Shown here: positions 6,697-15,820 of the stretch, in pieces
Numbering within the stretch: position 1 is the stretch's first letter
Layout: the number at the start of each line of letters is the position of its first letter
Source: Candidatus Woesearchaeota archaeon
GTDB taxonomy: Archaea > Nanobdellota > Nanobdellia > Woesearchaeales > ARS49
Direction of reading: 5' to 3'
DNA length: 64,000 nucleotides
NCBI GenBank assembly: GCA_019323015.1
Contig: JAHWHY010000003.1
Coordinates: 32,741 to 96,740, forward strand
Program-made: the position numbers and the translations under genes
The notes under the pieces: model-generated
Told to the model about the DNA's origin: nothing
Databases searched by the model: none
Seen by the model: the letters and a program-made list of their open reading frames with translations, nothing else

Positions 6697-7577
6697 TTTC
6701 TCACCTGCTTTATTGTTTTTATTGCTTGTAGCGCGCTTTTTTCCTTGTCTTTTATCTCAAGCATTATGTCAAAGTTTAGTTTCTTTGTGTCAGTTATAAA
6801 TTTTTTGAATTTTTGAATGGAAATATGTTCTGAATGAGTTCCTTTTCTTGCTTCTTTTTTCTGGTTGCTGTAGTCAACCATCAAGATTCCGTCTTTTTTC
6901 TTCCAGGTCTTGCTTGCTTTAATCAGGCCTTGCTTCACTGTTTCGCCGTTGTTGTAGCACTCGTGGTGAAATGTGTCAAATAATATCGGCACTCCTGTTT
7001 GTTTATGAACCTTTAAGCAGTCTTTCAAGCTGTACATATAGTGATCATTCTCTATCACTAATCTTTTCTTTATCATTGCAGGCAGTTTTTTGTATCTTTC
7101 AATGAATCTCTGCAGTGATTTTTCTTTTTCTCCATAAACTCCGCCAATGTGCAGCTGAACTTTTGCAGTTGTGTCTAATCCAAGTGCATCAAGAACTTTG
7201 CAGTGATACTCTGTTTCCTTGATACTATTTTGCAGTATTCTGTCTTCTTTTGTATTCAATACAACAAATTGGTCAGGATGCATTGATATTCTCATCTTTT
7301 GCTTTTTGATGTAATTCCCTATTTTCCTGAAGTCTTTCTTAAAATGCTTTACCCAGTCTATTTTGCAGACAGGATGTGATGCAAAAGGAATTAAAGGAGA
7401 GCCTATTCTGAAGAAAAAGAATCCTTTTTCTGCATTCCATTCCAGTATTTCCTGCAGGCACTCAAGATTGTTCTGCACAGTTGAAAGAAATCTTTCTCTG
7501 GAATAGGATGCCAATCTAAACGTAGAGTTGGCAGTGCATTCAATGCTCCTGTTTATGCAAGGGTAGCCTAACCTCAT
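6693..7577 (-). CDS. uvsE: UV DNA damage endonuclease (UvdE/UvsE)
   Basis: The 294-residue TIM-barrel endonuclease nicks DNA 5' of pyrimidine dimers and other lesions, using metal ions. Seen: the start RLGYPCINRSI, RERFLSTVQNNLECLQEIL, FRIGSPLIPFASHP, RISMHPDQFVVLN (His ligand), LHIGGVYGEKE, LVIENDHY and PILFDTFHHE. Length and motif order match the family. Archaeal members are patchy and probably came from bacteria by transfer. It is followed by tspO with a 4-nt overlap. Confidence 0.95.
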   Translation of the reverse strand: MRLGYPCINRSIECTANSTFRLASYSRERFLSTVQNNLECLQEILEWNAEKGFFFFRIGSPLIPFASHPVCKIDWVKHFKKDFRKIGNYIKKQKMRISMHPDQFVVLNTKEDRILQNSIKETEYHCKVLDALGLDTTAKVQLHIGGVYGEKEKSLQRFIERYKKLPAMIKKRLVIENDHYMYSLKDCLKVHKQTGVPILFDTFHHECYNNGETVKQGLIKASKTWKKKDGILMVDYSNQKKEARKGTHSEHISIQKFKKFITDTKKLNFDIMLEIKDKEKSALQAIKTIKQVRK

Positions 7578-7615
7578 TTTTTTACAGATTAAGAATTAAG
7601 AGCTTATAAAAGTAA

Positions 7616-8488
7616 CTATTTAACTTCAACTTCTTCAGCAATCCTCAGTGCATCATCCAACGTACAAAGTTCTGTTCCTTCTTTTTCAGCGCTTGCTGTT
7701 CCGCAGGCAACTGCAAATCTTGCGATTTCCTTGTCAGAATAACTTTTTAGTTTGCCATACAAGAATCCTGCAGTCACTGCATCTCCACAACCTACTGTAC
7801 TGCCGACAAATATTTCAGGAGGTGTCGCTTTTATTGCTCCTCCGCTGTTGACTAATGTCAATCCTCTGGGTCCCTGCATTGCAATTGCATACTCTAATCT
7901 ATGCAACTTGCTCATTGTGCTAAGCACTGTTTCTATTTCACCGCGAATTCCTGCCAAAGACTCCCACTCTTGTTCATTTGGCTTCATTGCAAAAGGTTTT
8001 TGCCACATTCCACTTTTTAGTGCCTTTGTTTGTGAAGAATCAAGGATGACTTTTGCACCTTTTGACTGCAAAGTTGATATCAAGTATCCATATATCATGG
8101 GATTTATTCCTCTTGGCAGGCTTCCTGCAAGAACAACATAATCTCCTGCAGAGACATTTTCATCTAGTTTTGCAATTAATTGCGCTGTCTCTGCACCACG
8201 TATCAATGGGCTTTCACTGCTCTCTTTTACTTCTGGCCAGCCCTGCACTATTCTTGTCTCTCGGGTCTCATCTTCTGTCTCTTGAACAATATAATCAAGG
8301 CCTGCTTCTTCCATCAAGTAGAGAAGTTCCTCTCCTCTTGCTCCGCCGGCAAAAGTGTATGTCAGAACAGGTTCAACCCATAAATTATGCAGTGCTCTTG
8401 AGACATTAATGCCTTTCCCGCCAGCATATTTTTTTCCATTTCTGATGTCTACTGCAGGGTTTAAAGTTACTGTATGTATTTTAGTCAT
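7616..8488 (-). CDS. PfkB-family sugar kinase, 1-phosphofructokinase-like, shortened lid
   Basis: The 290-residue PfkB-fold kinase carries VTLNPAVD, GGKGINVSRAL (23-33), VLAGSLPRG and the catalytic STVGCGDAVTAGFL (Asp about 236, anion hole GCGD instead of GAGD). It most resembles FruK/tagatose-6-phosphate kinases, which phosphorylate fructose-1-phosphate or similar sugar phosphates. In such enzymes about 30 residues forming the beta-clasp lid separate NPALD from GGKG; here only about nine do. A changed oligomer or substrate is therefore possible. The gene lies upstream of the FHA gene in map order but is separately spaced. Confidence 0.85.
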   Translation of the reverse strand: MTKIHTVTLNPAVDIRNGKKYAGGKGINVSRALHNLWVEPVLTYTFAGGARGEELLYLMEEAGLDYIVQETEDETRETRIVQGWPEVKESSESPLIRGAETAQLIAKLDENVSAGDYVVLAGSLPRGINPMIYGYLISTLQSKGAKVILDSSQTKALKSGMWQKPFAMKPNEQEWESLAGIRGEIETVLSTMSKLHRLEYAIAMQGPRGLTLVNSGGAIKATPPEIFVGSTVGCGDAVTAGFLYGKLKSYSDKEIARFAVACGTASAEKEGTELCTLDDALRIAEEVEVK

Positions 8489-8552
8489 AATTCCGCTCAG
8501 AAGTGGTTGATTTTTAAAGCTTGTGATGTTGTTGTCTTATGAAATCTTTATA

Positions 8553-8921
8553 CTACCCTATCAATATTTGAAATCTTGTGCTGCCTTTTTCCATTCCGCC
8601 AAGCGAGAGTATGTCTCCCCATTCAAGGCAGTTGAATTCTCCGCCCTTGAAAAGCTCTGCAAAGAACTTGTCTTTTCTGATTATGAATGTGCCGCTTGTT
8701 GAATTATTGTCTATTAGGCTCCATTTTCCGTTTTTGCGTACAAATGCACAGTGCTCTCGTGAGACTTTTTCATCTTTCACGCGTATGTCTGCCTTGCTTC
8801 CGCGCCCTATTGTCAGCACATCTCCTTTTTTCAGGGTAATCATGTATTCTGTGTAAACCAGATGCTCTCTTTTTTCAGGAATCAATTCTCCCTGTATCAA
8901 TTTTAGTGATAGGTTTGCCAT
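8553..8921 (-). CDS. Stand-alone FHA-domain protein
   Basis: The 122-residue protein is almost entirely one forkhead-associated domain, the phosphothreonine-binding module. Seen: LTIGRGSKADIRV (GR at 39-40), SREHCAF (54-60) and LIDNNSTSGTFI (69-80), the three conserved binding loops. No other domain or membrane segment is visible. FHA proteins read Ser/Thr-kinase products; two Hanks-type kinases occur in this window (20688-21851 and 61398-63200). It lies between the sugar kinase and dnaJ on the same strand. A link to the kinases is inferred, not shown. Confidence 0.93.
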   Translation of the reverse strand: MANLSLKLIQGELIPEKREHLVYTEYMITLKKGDVLTIGRGSKADIRVKDEKVSREHCAFVRKNGKWSLIDNNSTSGTFIIRKDKFFAELFKGGEFNCLEWGDILSLGGMEKGSTRFQILIG

Positions 8922-8957
8922 AATTAAAAAGCAGATAAAGTAGTATTTAAGCTTTTC

Positions 8958-10079
8958 TCAAAACAAGCTCAAAAAGCTAGGCCACCATTTTTTCTTCTTT
9001 TTTGTGTCCTTGTCAAAGGATTTTAGTGCTTCTTTTTGTTTCTTGGTTAGTTTTTTTGGAACATCAATGTAAACTTCCACATTCAGCCCGCCTTTGCCAT
9101 AGCCATGCAGGTCTGGCATTCCTTTGTCTTTTATCCTGAAGATAACTCCGCTTTGTGTTCCTGCAGGTATTTTTATTTTTGTCTTGCCGTCTAATGTAGG
9201 AACTTCTAGTTCTCCGCCTAAGCATGCTGTTGTGAATTGCAGTGGTGCCTTGATATACAATTCTCTTCCCTGCCTCTCAAATATTTTATGCGGTTTTATG
9301 TGAATCCGCAAGTATAAGTCTCCTGCTGCAGAGCCTTGAAATCCTGCTTCTCCTTCTCCTTTGACTCTTAGTTGTGTTCCTTCTGCAACTCCTGCCGGCA
9401 CTTTTACTTCTATCTCTACTTCTTTTTCATGTCTTCCTTGTCCTTGGCATTCTGGGCAAGGATCTTCTATGTACTCTCCTCTTCCTTGGCACTGCCTGCA
9501 GGTAGTCTGTGTCTGGAACACCCCAAATGGTGTTCTTCTTGTCTGTCTTGATACTCCAGTACCATTGCACTCTTCGCAGGTTTTCATCGAGCTTCCTTTT
9601 TCAGCTCCTGTTCCTTTGCATTTCTCGCACTCAACTAGTTTGTCTATCTCTATTTTTTTCTTTGTTCCTTTTGCAGCTTCTTCTAAAGTGATTGTTAAGT
9701 CAAATAATAGGTCTCTTCCTCTTCTACTTCTCTGTCTTCTTCCACCACCAAAGCCTCCAAAACCCATTCCTGAGAATATGTTTTCAAATATGTTTTCAAA
9801 GTCAAATCCCTGGCTTGCAAAATCCCTGAAATCAAATCCTCCCGCTCCTTGTCCAAAGTCTGCTGTTCCGAATTGATCATACTGCTGCCTCTTCTGCGGA
9901 TCAGCCAAGACTGCTGCTGCTTCATTAACTTCCTTGAATTTCTCAGCAGCAGAAGGATCTTTATTCAAGTCAGGATGATATTTCTTGGCTAGTTTCTTAT
10001 AGGCTTTCTTGATTTCCTCTTTAGTTGCTTCTTTCTTAACTCCTAATATTTTGTAGTAATCTTTACTCAATGTATTCAC
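8958..10079 (-). CDS. dnaJ: Chaperone DnaJ (type I Hsp40)
   Basis: The 373-residue co-chaperone stimulates DnaK ATPase and delivers clients. Order: J domain about 5-70 with HPD ([10 protein letters not shown]), a Gly/Phe-rich linker (about 75-115), four CxxCxGxG zinc repeats ([32 protein letters not shown]) and the C-terminal substrate-binding domains. It ends in a Lys-rich, Trp-containing tail. The gene overlaps the HD-domain gene by 17 nt and is the last gene of the grpE-dnaK operon. Confidence 0.97.
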   Translation of the reverse strand: MNTLSKDYYKILGVKKEATKEEIKKAYKKLAKKYHPDLNKDPSAAEKFKEVNEAAAVLADPQKRQQYDQFGTADFGQGAGGFDFRDFASQGFDFENIFENIFSGMGFGGFGGGRRQRSRRGRDLLFDLTITLEEAAKGTKKKIEIDKLVECEKCKGTGAEKGSSMKTCEECNGTGVSRQTRRTPFGVFQTQTTCRQCQGRGEYIEDPCPECQGQGRHEKEVEIEVKVPAGVAEGTQLRVKGEGEAGFQGSAAGDLYLRIHIKPHKIFERQGRELYIKAPLQFTTACLGGELEVPTLDGKTKIKIPAGTQSGVIFRIKDKGMPDLHGYGKGGLNVEVYIDVPKKLTKKQKEALKSFDKDTKKKKKWWPSFLSLF

Positions 10080-10641
10080 CTAGCTTGTCTGGCTCTATTC
10101 CGATTATGTCGAATATTTCTTTTTCGAGTTCAGCATACGCAGTTATTCTTTCTTTGGCTATAACAACACCATACCTTTTTTCAAAATCTTTCATTCTTTC
10201 CTGCAAAGACATTATTTTATCAATTTGCGCTCTTTTGTCAGCATAATTAAGGACTTTTTGCGCCCATGTTTTAACATTGCTGATATTCTTTACATTATGA
10301 ACTCTTATTATTTCTGCAACTTCTGGATATTGGTCTTTTAACTCCAGATATGCTGCTTCTGCGTGGTCTACGCCAGGATATTTTTCTTGCAGTTCTTTTG
10401 CTTTTTTTAGTTCTTCTTCACTCAGACCTTCATGATGCGTAAAATCAACTGCTTTTGCAATGTCATGCAATAGTCCTGCAGCTTCAATAAGCTCTAAATT
10501 GATATCAACGTCTTTTTCTTTGAGTTTTTTAGCTAGAAATAATGCAATTTTTGTTGCTAATTTAGAATGAGTTTGTATGCTTTCATGAACTTTATACTCA
10601 TCCAATAATTTCAAACACTCTTCTCTTGTTGGTATGCTCAT
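10063..10641 (-). CDS. HD-domain hydrolase in chaperone operon
   Basis: The 192-residue protein has the HD-superfamily pattern: [32 protein letters not shown] (HD pair) and [10 protein letters not shown], with a distal Asp in LNYADKRAQ. It resembles small TIGR00277/YedJ-type HD phosphohydrolases, which hydrolyse nucleotides or other phosphoesters with divalent metals. It overlaps the HAD gene by 4 nt and dnaJ by 17 nt, so the three are clearly one unit. Placement of an HD hydrolase between dnaK and dnaJ is not standard in bacteria. A chaperone role is unproven. Confidence 0.85.
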   Translation of the reverse strand: MSIPTREECLKLLDEYKVHESIQTHSKLATKIALFLAKKLKEKDVDINLELIEAAGLLHDIAKAVDFTHHEGLSEEELKKAKELQEKYPGVDHAEAAYLELKDQYPEVAEIIRVHNVKNISNVKTWAQKVLNYADKRAQIDKIMSLQERMKDFEKRYGVVIAKERITAYAELEKEIFDIIGIEPDKLGEYIE

Positions 10642-11309
10642 AATACTGCCTCAAGTATCTTCTTGGTATTCTTAAAATCTCTAAATATATAATCAGGCTT
10701 GTGTTTTTTAAGTCTTGCTCTTTTTGTTGGGCCTGTTAGCATTGCGATTGTTTTTGCTTTGACTTTCTTGCCTGCTTCTATGTCATGCACAGAGTCTCCG
10801 ATTACAATAACTTCTCCTTTGTGTCTCATTCTCTTGATTGCTTTCTTGATACAATCTGCTCTTGTTTTTCCACCGTCACCTGAAATGATTGTATCAAAAT
10901 ACTTGCCAAGCCCTGTTGCCTTAAGCACTTTTTTTGTTATTTCTGGTTCGTCTCTTGTGACAAGCGCTAGTTTGACTTTTCCTTTGAGTGCATTAAGTAA
11001 TTTTGTAACACCAGGATTCACGTATTTTCCTGGGTTTAAAGGAACAGATTTAACAAATTCTTTGATATACAGTTTCATTGCTTTCTGCATATTCTTCTTA
11101 ATCACAGAAGCAGGAACTTTGCATATTTCACACATGTCTGTTATGCTTTCAGGTATTAATCTGCCTGCATGATCTACTTTTTCATAGCATCCTGGGCATG
11201 AAAATACTTTTCTTGTGACTTTGTGAAACGCTTTGTCGTGGATTGGGTAAAAATCCACGAGCGTTTCATCCATGTCAAATATTACAAGCTTATTTTTTCT
11301 TTTTGTCAT
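10638..11309 (-). CDS. HAD-superfamily phosphatase with Cys4 insert
   Basis: The 223-residue protein has HAD motif I ([13 protein letters not shown]), motif II (LALVTRDEP), a Lys near [10 protein letters not shown] and motif IV ([16 protein letters not shown]). The cap contains CPGC and CEIC about 25 residues apart, a probable zinc site unusual for this fold. The start ATG at 11309 is chosen because upstream in-frame Met codons lie deeper inside dnaK; even so it overlaps dnaK by 20 nt. The likely substrate is a phosphorylated metabolite; specificity is unknown. Confidence 0.85.
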   Translation of the reverse strand: MTKRKNKLVIFDMDETLVDFYPIHDKAFHKVTRKVFSCPGCYEKVDHAGRLIPESITDMCEICKVPASVIKKNMQKAMKLYIKEFVKSVPLNPGKYVNPGVTKLLNALKGKVKLALVTRDEPEITKKVLKATGLGKYFDTIISGDGGKTRADCIKKAIKRMRHKGEVIVIGDSVHDIEAGKKVKAKTIAMLTGPTKRARLKKHKPDYIFRDFKNTKKILEAVL

Positions 11310-13134
11310 CAACAACCTCTGCATCAACAACATCTTCTTTCTTTTCCTGTTCTGCCCCTGGTTGCTGTTGTGCTCCTGCTTTTTGATACAGTTCTGTAGC
11401 TGCTTTTTGTGCTATTTGATTAAGCTCATCTAGTTTTGCTTTAATCTTAGCAGTGTCTTTCTCTTTCTCAGCCATCAGTTTCTTCAAGTCCTCTGTTTTT
11501 GCCTTGATGTCCTTTATTACTGCTTCATCTATCTTCCCTTCAAAGTCTTTCAAGGTCTTTTCAGTAGTGTATATCGCTGTATCTGCTTGGTTGATGATGT
11601 CTATCTCTTCTTTTTTCTTTGCATCTGCATCAGCATACTGCTCTGCTTCTTTTCTCAGTCTCTCTACTTCTGCGTCATCCATTTTATTTGGAGCTGTTAT
11701 TGCAATGTTCTGCTTTTTGCCAGTTCCTTTGTCTAGCGCAGTTACATTCAGGATTCCGTTTGCATCTATGTCAAACGTAACCTCAATCTGAGGAACTCCT
11801 CTTGGTGCTGCTGGTATTCCCACAAGGTCAAACTGGCCCAAGTGCTTGTTGTCATTTGCCATTGGCCTCTCGCCTTGGAACACCCTGATTGTTACAGCAG
11901 GCTGGTTGTCTGCTGCAGTGCTGAACACCTGGGATTTTTTTACAGGGATTGTAGTGTTTTTCTCAATCAAGCGAGTAAATACTCCGCCAAGAGTTTCAAT
12001 ACCAAGTGATAATGGCGTAACATCAAGAAGTAAAACATCCTTGACTTCTCCTGCAAGAACTCCGCCTTGTATTGCTGCTCCGTCTGCAACACACTCCATT
12101 GGGTCAATGCCTCTCTCAACTTTCTTGCCAACCCAGGATTCTACCTTCTCTTGTACTATTGGCATTCTTGTTGGTCCGCCAACTAAAATCACTTTAGAGA
12201 TGTCTTTGTCACTTAGTTTTGCGTCTTTTAATGCCATGTCAACTGATTTCTTGCATTTATCTACTAATGGATCAACTAGTTCATTTAGTTTTGCTCTGGT
12301 CAGCTTCATTGTCAGGTGCTGTGGTCCTTTGTCAGTTGCAGTTAAATAAGGCAGATTGATGTCTGTTTCTTGTACAGTGCTTAATTCAATCTTTGCTTTT
12401 TCAGCTGCCTCACGAATCCTCTGCATTGCTGTGTCATCATTATCAATATCCATTCCAGTATCTTCCTTGAATTTCTTAACCATGTAATTGATAACAGCAT
12501 TATCCATGTCTGTTCCGCCTAATTGTGTATCACCAGATGTGCTTTTAACTTCGAAAACACCGTCTCCAAATTCCATTATTGTAACGTCTAGTGTTCCGCC
12601 GCCAAAGTCAAACACAAGGATTGTCTGATCTTTCTCTGATTTGTCCAAGCCATATGCTAATGATGCTGCTGTTGGCTCATTAACAATTCTTACAACCTCT
12701 AAACCAGCAATTGTTCCTGCGTCTTTTGTGGCCTGTCTTTGGTTGTCATCAAAATAAGCAGGCACTGTGATTACTGCTTTCTTGACTGGCTGTCCTAAGA
12801 ATGCTTCTGCATCTTTCTTGATTTTCTGTAATATAAAAGCAGATATTTGCTGTGGTGAGTATTCTTTTCCATGCACACTGTACTTGAAATTTGTTCCCAT
12901 CTTTCTTTTTGCAGCCATGATTGTTCCAGCTGGATTAGAAACAGCCTGTCTTCTTGCAGGTTCTCCAACTAGCATCTGGCCGTCTTTTGTAAAGGCAACC
13001 ACTGATGGGAATGCTTTGCCGTACAATGATGCTCCTTCTGCAGAAGGCACTATCTTTGGTCTTCCTGCCTCTAACACTGCTGCTGCTGAATTTGATGTTC
13101 CTAAATCAATTCCTAATATTTTTTCCTTACTCAT
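11290..13134 (-). CDS. dnaK: Chaperone DnaK (Hsp70)
   Basis: The 614-residue Hsp70 is an ATP-driven chaperone working with GrpE and DnaJ. Seen: the phosphate-1 loop [62 protein letters not shown], the linker [15 protein letters not shown], the beta-substrate domain and a helical lid, ending in an acidic/Lys tail. ATG 13134 is chosen because GGAGGA lies seven bases upstream; it overlaps grpE by 8 nt. Hsp70 is absent from many archaea, and archaeal copies are generally viewed as bacterial transfers. Confidence 0.98.
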   Translation of the reverse strand: MSKEKILGIDLGTSNSAAAVLEAGRPKIVPSAEGASLYGKAFPSVVAFTKDGQMLVGEPARRQAVSNPAGTIMAAKRKMGTNFKYSVHGKEYSPQQISAFILQKIKKDAEAFLGQPVKKAVITVPAYFDDNQRQATKDAGTIAGLEVVRIVNEPTAASLAYGLDKSEKDQTILVFDFGGGTLDVTIMEFGDGVFEVKSTSGDTQLGGTDMDNAVINYMVKKFKEDTGMDIDNDDTAMQRIREAAEKAKIELSTVQETDINLPYLTATDKGPQHLTMKLTRAKLNELVDPLVDKCKKSVDMALKDAKLSDKDISKVILVGGPTRMPIVQEKVESWVGKKVERGIDPMECVADGAAIQGGVLAGEVKDVLLLDVTPLSLGIETLGGVFTRLIEKNTTIPVKKSQVFSTAADNQPAVTIRVFQGERPMANDNKHLGQFDLVGIPAAPRGVPQIEVTFDIDANGILNVTALDKGTGKKQNIAITAPNKMDDAEVERLRKEAEQYADADAKKKEEIDIINQADTAIYTTEKTLKDFEGKIDEAVIKDIKAKTEDLKKLMAEKEKDTAKIKAKLDELNQIAQKAATELYQKAGAQQQPGAEQEKKEDVVDAEVVDDKKKK

Positions 13135-13600
13135 TCTCAGTTCCTCCACCCACAGATTTTTTTGCCTTTGTTATCTTGACTTTTGCATAACGTATTACTT
13201 TGCCATTCATTTCATATCCTTTCTGTATCTCTTCAACTATCACATCTTCATCATCACCTTCTTCTGTGCATAATACCTCATGCTTGAATGTATCAAACTT
13301 TTCTCCTTTTGATTTGATTGGTTTGACACCTTGATCAGAAAGTAATTTTGAGATTTTATTATATATCATCTTGATGCCTTCATCTTTCACATTTGGAAGT
13401 GCTTTTTCAAAGTCATCCATTATTGTTAGAAGTTCTGCAATGAGTTTCTCATTTGCAAAGCAAACAAAGTCTTTTTGTTCTTTTACTATGCGTTTTTGAT
13501 AGTTCTCAAACTCTGCCTGAAGCCTCTTTAGCTGGTCTTCGTACTCAGCCACTTGCTCCTTTAGCTTGTCTGCCTCTGTTTTTTTATTTTTTTCAGCCAT
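13127..13600 (-). CDS. grpE: Nucleotide exchange factor GrpE
   Basis: The 157-residue protein has a long N-terminal coiled coil (about 5-60: [20 protein letters not shown] and on), then the four-helix and beta-wing head with [15 protein letters not shown] and FDTFKHEVL...[20 protein letters not shown]. It releases ADP from DnaK. It is the first gene of the chaperone operon; start and order are typical. The promoter upstream is strong and shared divergently with DUF3467. Confidence 0.97.
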   Translation of the reverse strand: MAEKNKKTEADKLKEQVAEYEDQLKRLQAEFENYQKRIVKEQKDFVCFANEKLIAELLTIMDDFEKALPNVKDEGIKMIYNKISKLLSDQGVKPIKSKGEKFDTFKHEVLCTEEGDDEDVIVEEIQKGYEMNGKVIRYAKVKITKAKKSVGGGTENE

Positions 13601-13654
13601 TTAAACCACCTATTTGGTTGAACTTAAGTCAACTAAGAAGCAGTAAAACTATAC

Positions 13655-13726
13655 TTATATTTAAAGCTTTCGGTTAAAAGCGAAAACTTTATTAACCACC
13701 TTCACTTTCTACCAAAATATGAGGTG
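13655..13726. promoter_or_regulatory. Divergent promoters, grpE operon and DUF3467
   Basis: On the minus strand ACCGAAAGCTTTAAATATAA (about 13656-13675) is a BRE plus TATA box for grpE. On the plus strand GCGAAAACTTTATTAA (13680-13695) is a BRE plus TATA box for the DUF3467 gene, followed by GAGGTG (13721-13726) seven bases before the ATG at 13733. The BREs lie close together, so regulators bound here could act on both units. Confidence 0.65.
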
Positions 13727-13732
13727 AATTTA

Positions 13733-14098
13733 ATGGAAAAAGACAAACAACAAATCAACCTTAATATTGTCGAAGGAGACCCGTTTTTTGCTCATGAGGT
13801 AAGCATGAATTTCACACCAACACAGATTACTTTAGATTTTAAATGCATTACACCAAGAACAGATCCAAGGGGCAAGGCACCTAGTTTTTTGCTGAAGCAT
13901 AATGTTGTAATGCTTGAGCCTTGGCATGCAAAGATGATGCTTGATGTACTTGCTAATGTGCTTAAGAAATATGAAGATGAGTTTGGCAAGATAAGCCAGC
14001 CAAAAGCTATCCAGAAAGCAGCCAAGAAGCAGAAAAAAGCAGCAAAAAAGAAGAAAACATCCACAAAAACAACTGGAGCCCCATCATACCTGGGCTAG
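13733..14098 (+). CDS. DUF3467 family protein
   Basis: The 121-residue protein matches DUF3467: INLNIVEGDPFFAHEVSMNF, DFKCITPRTD, HNVVMLEPWHAKMMLDVLANVLKKYEDEFG. A Lys/Ala-rich tail (about 95-115, KKQKKAAKKKK) is an archaeal addition that suggests nucleic-acid contact. The start ATG is preferred over an in-frame GTG at 13724 that lies inside the Shine-Dalgarno. The family's function is unknown; it is widespread and small. It is divergent from the chaperone operon and 4 nt before a winged-helix regulator, probably co-transcribed. Confidence 0.88.
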   Translation: MEKDKQQINLNIVEGDPFFAHEVSMNFTPTQITLDFKCITPRTDPRGKAPSFLLKHNVVMLEPWHAKMMLDVLANVLKKYEDEFGKISQPKAIQKAAKKQKKAAKKKKTSTKTTGAPSYLG

Positions 14099-14102
14099 TA
14101 AT

Positions 14103-14507
14103 ATGATTATCAGAAAGAAAATAACTATCCTACAGATTAGGAAGCCTTTAAGGACAACCCTAAATGAAGAGTTGCAGTGGTTTGGCAACTCTTTAGGGTT
14201 GTTCAACCTCCGTGACAAAGACAAGTCCTGCTTTCGGGTTTTCATTGAATTATTGAAAGCTGCAAAAGCAGGCATTCCAATTTCTAGTGACCATCTGGCA
14301 CAAAGACTAGGCTTGACAAGAGCAACTGTTATTCATCATATCAACACTTTGATGGAAAAAGGCATTGTTATTTCTAAAGGCAGAGGTTATATGTTAAGAG
14401 AAGCTAATCTGAAGCTTCTTGTAGAAGACTTGAAGCAGGATATTACAAGAACCTATGATGAGATTGCAAAGGTTGCAGAGGAGTTAGACCAGTTTTTAGG
14501 GCTTTAG
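14103..14507 (+). CDS. Winged-helix transcription regulator (134 aa)
   Basis: Residues about 45-100 form a winged helix (FIELLKAAKAGIPISSDHLAQRLGLTRATVIHHINTLMEKGIVISKGRGYMLRE, with recognition helix TRATVIHHINTL). A coiled tail follows (EDLKQDITRTYDEIAKVAEELDQFLGL). The protein is a plausible repressor of the neighbouring heat-shock genes, by position only. Its coding region carries a long inverted repeat (14154-14202). Its last 14 codons recur in degenerate form at 16673-16714. No metal or ligand site is seen. Confidence 0.8.
   Translation: MIIRKKITILQIRKPLRTTLNEELQWFGNSLGLFNLRDKDKSCFRVFIELLKAAKAGIPISSDHLAQRLGLTRATVIHHINTLMEKGIVISKGRGYMLREANLKLLVEDLKQDITRTYDEIAKVAEELDQFLGL
14154..14202 (+). 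repeat. Long inverted repeat inside the winged-helix gene
   Basis: ACAACCCTAA (14154-14163) pairs with TTAGGGTTGT (14193-14202), and AGAGTTGC (14168-14175) with GCAACTCT (14185-14192). Together they give 18 base pairs with a 4-nt bulge and a 9-nt loop, all within coding sequence. It would be a stable mRNA hairpin or a dyad operator near the gene start. Confidence 0.7.
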
Positions 14508-14509
14508 TC
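14492..14509 (+). repeat. 18-bp direct repeat, copy 1 (3' end of winged-helix gene)
   Basis: GTTTTTAGGGCTTTAGTC spans the last codons and stop of the winged-helix gene and recurs exactly at 16699-16716. Weaker similarity extends about 25 bp upstream. The interval holds the methyltransferase and TrmB genes. Confidence 0.8.
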
Positions 14510-14528
14510 AATCATATTAATACAGGAT

Positions 14529-14577
14529 AGCTTGAGGTAAGTCCCTCAAGCCACCCTGCAATCGGGTTTTATTCGGT
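14529..14577. repeat. Hairpin plus TGCAATCGGGTTTTA motif, copy 1
   Basis: GCTTGAGG...CCTCAAGC forms an 8-bp stem, followed by CCCTGCAATCGGGTTTTATTCGG. A close relative occurs inside the Lrp-like gene at about 22045-22092. Read on the minus strand, the copy gives R-I-K-P-D-C-R, matching RVKPDCR of that protein, then runs out of frame. It may be a relic of an Lrp-type gene or a mobile structured repeat. It also fills most of the gap between two genes. Confidence 0.55.
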
Positions 14578-14585
14578 TAAATGTT

Positions 14586-15770
14586 CTATCCAGCTAAATT
14601 AACATAAGCCTCAGAAGACTTGGCTATTCTTTTCTGCAATGGCTTACCTGCTGTTATGTTATAGAACGGCCCTCTTGCATGGTGCTGTACTTGTATATCC
14701 TTGAATCCTGCATTCTGAAGACTTTCTATGATTCGTTCTTCTTTTGTATAGAATTCTATAATTCCTCTGGCTGCATTATTTTTTTCAAACTCTGCTGCTT
14801 TTTTGACAGCAGCCATTAAATTTGAATCCACAATGCCTTGTCGTTCGCCATCTTCTGCTCTTGATTGTATCGCAGCGTAGTATTTACTTACTGGCTCAAC
14901 TATTCCTTGTCTATCAACATCAGAATCTGGATTGATTAATGGTGCTACAATCTCACCATTTTCTTCACTTACAGCATACTTTCTTTCCTGCAAATGCTGA
15001 AGAAGACCAGATTCTCTTGGAAAGTGCAGCATTCCATATTCATCTATTCTTACTTCAATAGTGCTGTTTCCACTGTTGTATTCAAGCCTGCGGGGATTGC
15101 TTCTGTCTCTCTCATCAGATATTTCAATAATACAGTCTCCGTAAAATTCTATTAAATCGTTAGCGACAGTATCAATTTTTTTCTCTGAGTATTTCATATC
15201 AACTGCACCTGTGCCAAAATGGAAAAAACCTCCTGGCTTTAGTATACGGTAGATCTCTTGCGTTATTTTATCTAAATCCTTTTCAAAAGGTGTTGCATGA
15301 TGTATTGATAATGTGGCATCAACACAAGTAAAGGATTTATCAGGAAACATCAGATTTTTCCTCAAATCTCCTTTTTGGTAGGATATTGTTTCTTTATCCA
15401 AAGTTTCTGGATTGATTTCTCTATCAGTTATTGTGCCTATGCGAAAATAACCAGAATCAAAAAATCCTGCTTTAGCTAATCCCTGTATTGATTGACCAAT
15501 TTTTTCTGCATCAAAAACGCAGTCCATTAGGACAATTTTACCTTCCAAGCCCATCATGCCTTTCAACCGATCTCTATCACTTGAGAATGGCAGGACTTGA
15601 GGTCCTGGGCCTATAACTAGCAATGATCTTTCATCACCTCCATAAGTGCGTCTTGTAACAACAAGATGGTTTTCGATACTGTCCAAAAGATATTGGTGCA
15701 AATCATTCAATACCGCAGGCGCACTTTTAGTGTATGCATCAGGAAATGCTTCAACAATTTGTTTTGTCAT
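14586..15770 (-). CDS. SAM-dependent methyltransferase (class I)
   Basis: The 394-residue protein has a Rossmann methyltransferase core: motif I LLVIGPGPQ (about 50-58), an acidic end to beta-2 (IVLMDCVFDAEKI), CVDATLSIHHATPFE and the post-motif IYRILKPGGFFHFGTG. Both N-terminal and C-terminal extensions are unrecognised (about 220-394, with IRVDEYG-like strands). The substrate is unknown. TAGGAGG about 10 bases upstream is the Shine-Dalgarno. It is divergent from trmB-like and, together with it, bounded by direct repeats. Confidence 0.85.
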   Translation of the reverse strand: MTKQIVEAFPDAYTKSAPAVLNDLHQYLLDSIENHLVVTRRTYGGDERSLLVIGPGPQVLPFSSDRDRLKGMMGLEGKIVLMDCVFDAEKIGQSIQGLAKAGFFDSGYFRIGTITDREINPETLDKETISYQKGDLRKNLMFPDKSFTCVDATLSIHHATPFEKDLDKITQEIYRILKPGGFFHFGTGAVDMKYSEKKIDTVANDLIEFYGDCIIEISDERDRSNPRRLEYNSGNSTIEVRIDEYGMLHFPRESGLLQHLQERKYAVSEENGEIVAPLINPDSDVDRQGIVEPVSKYYAAIQSRAEDGERQGIVDSNLMAAVKKAAEFEKNNAARGIIEFYTKEERIIESLQNAGFKDIQVQHHARGPFYNITAGKPLQKRIAKSSEAYVNLAG

Positions 15771-15820
15771 TTTGTTTTCCTCCTAGGACCTTGATAAGCC
15801 CCATTTTCTAAAACTAGTAG

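Noticed and set aside
9361..9876. Long open frame antisense to dnaJ
   Set aside because: It is a shadow of the DnaJ coding strand; composition follows the codon bias of dnaJ and no Shine-Dalgarno or promoter is present.
11846..13273. Open frames antisense to dnaK and grpE
   Set aside because: Shadows of highly biased coding DNA; the sense strand carries clear Hsp70 and GrpE motifs.
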